Below are positions 62,983 to 64,000 of a stretch of 64,000 nt of DNA, piece by piece; within the stretch, counting starts at the first letter, position 1; each line of letters opens with the position of its first letter. The notes below the pieces were generated by a model. It was not told where the DNA came from and did no database searches. It saw nothing but the letters and a program-made list of their open reading frames with translations. The translations under genes were made by a program, and so were the position numbers. The DNA is taken from positions 1,240,001 to 1,304,000 of the forward strand of contig OX639992.1 of assembly GCA_951828515.1 (NCBI GenBank), in the 5' to 3' direction. Origin of the DNA: an uncultured Poribacteria bacterium (GTDB lineage Bacteria; Poribacteria; WGA-4E; WGA-3G).

Positions 62983-63100
62983 CGGTTTCTCCCTTGCTTA
63001 AGCGTCAGAGATAGTTCTAAATTTCCTGCTTTGCATGAGAGCATAGCATAAAAATTCATCTTGTGCAATGCCTAAAATCAAAGAACTGTTCAACTCTCCT

Positions 63101-63128
63101 GTAGAAGCGATCTCCTGATCGCGATACC
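63101..63128. repeat. REP-like hairpin, copy 2 (GCGATC stem)
   Basis: GCGATC (63107-63112) pairs with GATCGC (63117-63122) around loop TCCT. The left flank is GTAGAA and the right flank GATACC. Compare copies at 60916 and 63238: the stem bases change together while the TCC loop stays. Confidence 0.55.
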
Positions 63129-63237
63129 GAGTACTACACTTGAATAATGAGCAGAATTAGGGTAAAATACTCATATGGTAAATTGTGAAAATACATAGAC
63201 ATTTCGATGGGATACACTCGAAAATACCCATCTTTCG

Positions 63238-63266
63238 GTAGGTACGGTTTCCAAACCGCGATAGTG
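63238..63266. repeat. REP-like hairpin, copy 3 (CGGTT stem)
   Basis: CGGTT (63245-63249) pairs with AACCG (63254-63258) around loop TCCA. Left flank GTAGGTA and right flank CGATAG fit the copies at 60916 and 63101. Confidence 0.5.
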
Positions 63267-63332
63267 CAAAAGATCCAAGTCATTCTAAAATCAACCAGAG
63301 TCAGTAAAAAATGTTAGAGGGAATAGAAAACC

Positions 63333-64000
63333 GTGATAAAAATAATATCTCACAATCATGCCAGCGAGCTGATTTCACTTTCGGGTGCCTATCTGGAACA
63401 GAATGAGAGTGAAAACAACCTGCCTCTTGGTTTAGCCTATAGACTGGCTGAAGATCCATACTATTACGGATCCGAATTGCCGCTGCTATTGAGTATTTTG
63501 GAGCAGGGAAGAGTCGTCGGTGTTTCACTAATGACACCACCCAAGAGAATCATCTTAAGCAGAATTAACGCGAACATCCAAGCCACTATCTTTCACCTTG
63601 TGGATCACCTCCGTGAAATTGATATCCAGATACCGGGAGTCGTTGGACCAGAGGCAGAAGCCCAAGCCTTTTCTGAGTGTTGGGTTGAAGGCATGCTTGA
63701 TGTATCAGCCAGCATAGACAAGCGAATGCGTGTATTTGAAGCGAGAAGCGTCACAAATCTATCACATTCGCCGGGGAAGTTGCGTTTCGCTCGTCCCGAT
63801 GACCATCCACTCATGGCGCAATGGATTTCCGCCCTCTCGGAAGCAATAGGTGAACCTACCGGTTTTGACGGTGCTAAAAGTCGCGCAGAGAAACTCATCA
63901 CGGATCAGCAACTATACATTTGGGATAACAACGGCCCAGTGTCTATTACTGGCATATCCCGTCCAATGAAAAATGGTGCAACTATCGGTGTCGTGTACAC
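63333..64000 (+). CDS. GNAT-like acetyltransferase, cut off by the window edge
   Basis: A reading frame open to the right edge, 222 residues visible. GTG 63333 has GAGGG upstream. The visible part has VIKIISHNHASELISLSGAYL, PLLLSILEQGRVVGVSLMTPP and the second domain beginning LRFARPDDHPLMAQW; the last residues are NGATIGVVYT, the beta strand that leads into the acetyl-CoA loop. Two-domain FR47-like GNATs have this plan. The acetyl-CoA-binding motif itself would lie beyond the edge. Confidence 0.65.
   Translation, partial: MIKIISHNHASELISLSGAYLEQNESENNLPLGLAYRLAEDPYYYGSELPLLLSILEQGRVVGVSLMTPPKRIILSRINANIQATIFHLVDHLREIDIQIPGVVGPEAEAQAFSECWVEGMLDVSASIDKRMRVFEARSVTNLSHSPGKLRFARPDDHPLMAQWISALSEAIGEPTGFDGAKSRAEKLITDQQLYIWDNNGPVSITGISRPMKNGATIGVVY

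Larger units (their letters stand above)
62983..63332. other. intergenic region between divergent genes with REP-like hairpins
   Basis: About 350 bases upstream of both the gamma-glutamyltransferase (minus) and a GNAT gene (plus). It carries two REP-like hairpins (63101-63128 and 63238-63266). A promoter for each gene is expected here, but none is clear. Confidence 0.45.

Noticed and set aside
1-64000. CRISPR array, rRNA or tRNA genes
   Set aside because: I saw no regularly spaced repeats and no stretch with the rRNA or tRNA patterns I know. A dedicated scan was not possible.

Overview
The window looks like a fragment of a Gram-negative-type environmental bacterium with about 45-50% GC. The gene content fits Candidatus Poribacteria or a related uncultured lineage: paired phytanoyl-CoA dioxygenases, MR/MLE-type enolases, a CehA/McbA-like metallohydrolase, many GNAT acetyltransferases, DUF5916-type barrel proteins with an N-terminal CBM9-like domain, and ECF sigma factors carrying a membrane helix and large C-terminal domains. 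The taxon is inferred from gene content only. I saw no rRNA, tRNA or CRISPR array.

Layout. 0.2-10.1 kb holds mostly plus-strand, single-domain small-molecule enzymes (sulfotransferase, GNATs, NUDIX, DapA-like aldolase, MR/MLE enolase, VOC protein, P-loop kinase, methyltransferase, adenosine-deaminase-like protein). It also holds a DUF4258/DUF2283-like pair and, at 3.78-5.02 kb, an IS200/IS605-type element that carries only an amber-interrupted IsrB-like RuvC protein. A stretch at 10.2-10.55 kb has a promoter and a terminator but no convincing ORF, so it may encode an RNA. From 10.8 to 23.0 kb come an ABC exporter, a DUF5916 barrel protein, a fragment of a CBASS-type nucleotidyltransferase, an ABC-2 trio (ATPase and two permeases), a second DUF5916 protein and a membrane-anchored sigma factor with an Asp-box propeller. 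23.0-34.5 kb is metabolic: a second deaminase-like paralogue, an oxidoreductase, RsgA, an MTA/SAH-nucleosidase-like protein, GNATs, a metallohydrolase, two PhyH proteins, a HAD hydrolase and a methyltransferase.

34.8-45.9 kb repeats the theme: a membrane-anchored sigma factor with a pseudopilin-like and thioredoxin-like ectodomain, a third DUF5916 protein, a second ABC-2 trio, an IS4-type insertion sequence, a shortened sigma factor, a NUDIX gene and a DUF5916 pseudogene with an internal deletion. 46-47.6 kb is a restriction-modification pair on the minus strand. 47.9-54.6 kb contains methyltransferases, an atypical MR/MLE protein, a monooxygenase-fold protein, a LamG lipoprotein-like secreted protein, GNATs, a HigBA-type toxin-antitoxin pair and a TIM-barrel epimerase. 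54.6-63 kb is on the minus strand: a small unknown protein, a third membrane-anchored sigma factor with a propeller, an ABC exporter and a gamma-glutamyltransferase, separated by repeat-rich intergenic DNA. A GNAT gene runs off the right edge.

The most interesting signal is the repeated association of three modules: one-polypeptide transmembrane sigma factors (cytoplasmic sigma, one helix, conserved juxtamembrane segment, exchangeable ectodomain), DUF5916/CBM9-like outer-membrane barrel proteins, and ABC-2 export trios. I infer a surface-sensing and export system in which the sigma factor is itself the sensor. No experiment or database search supports this here.
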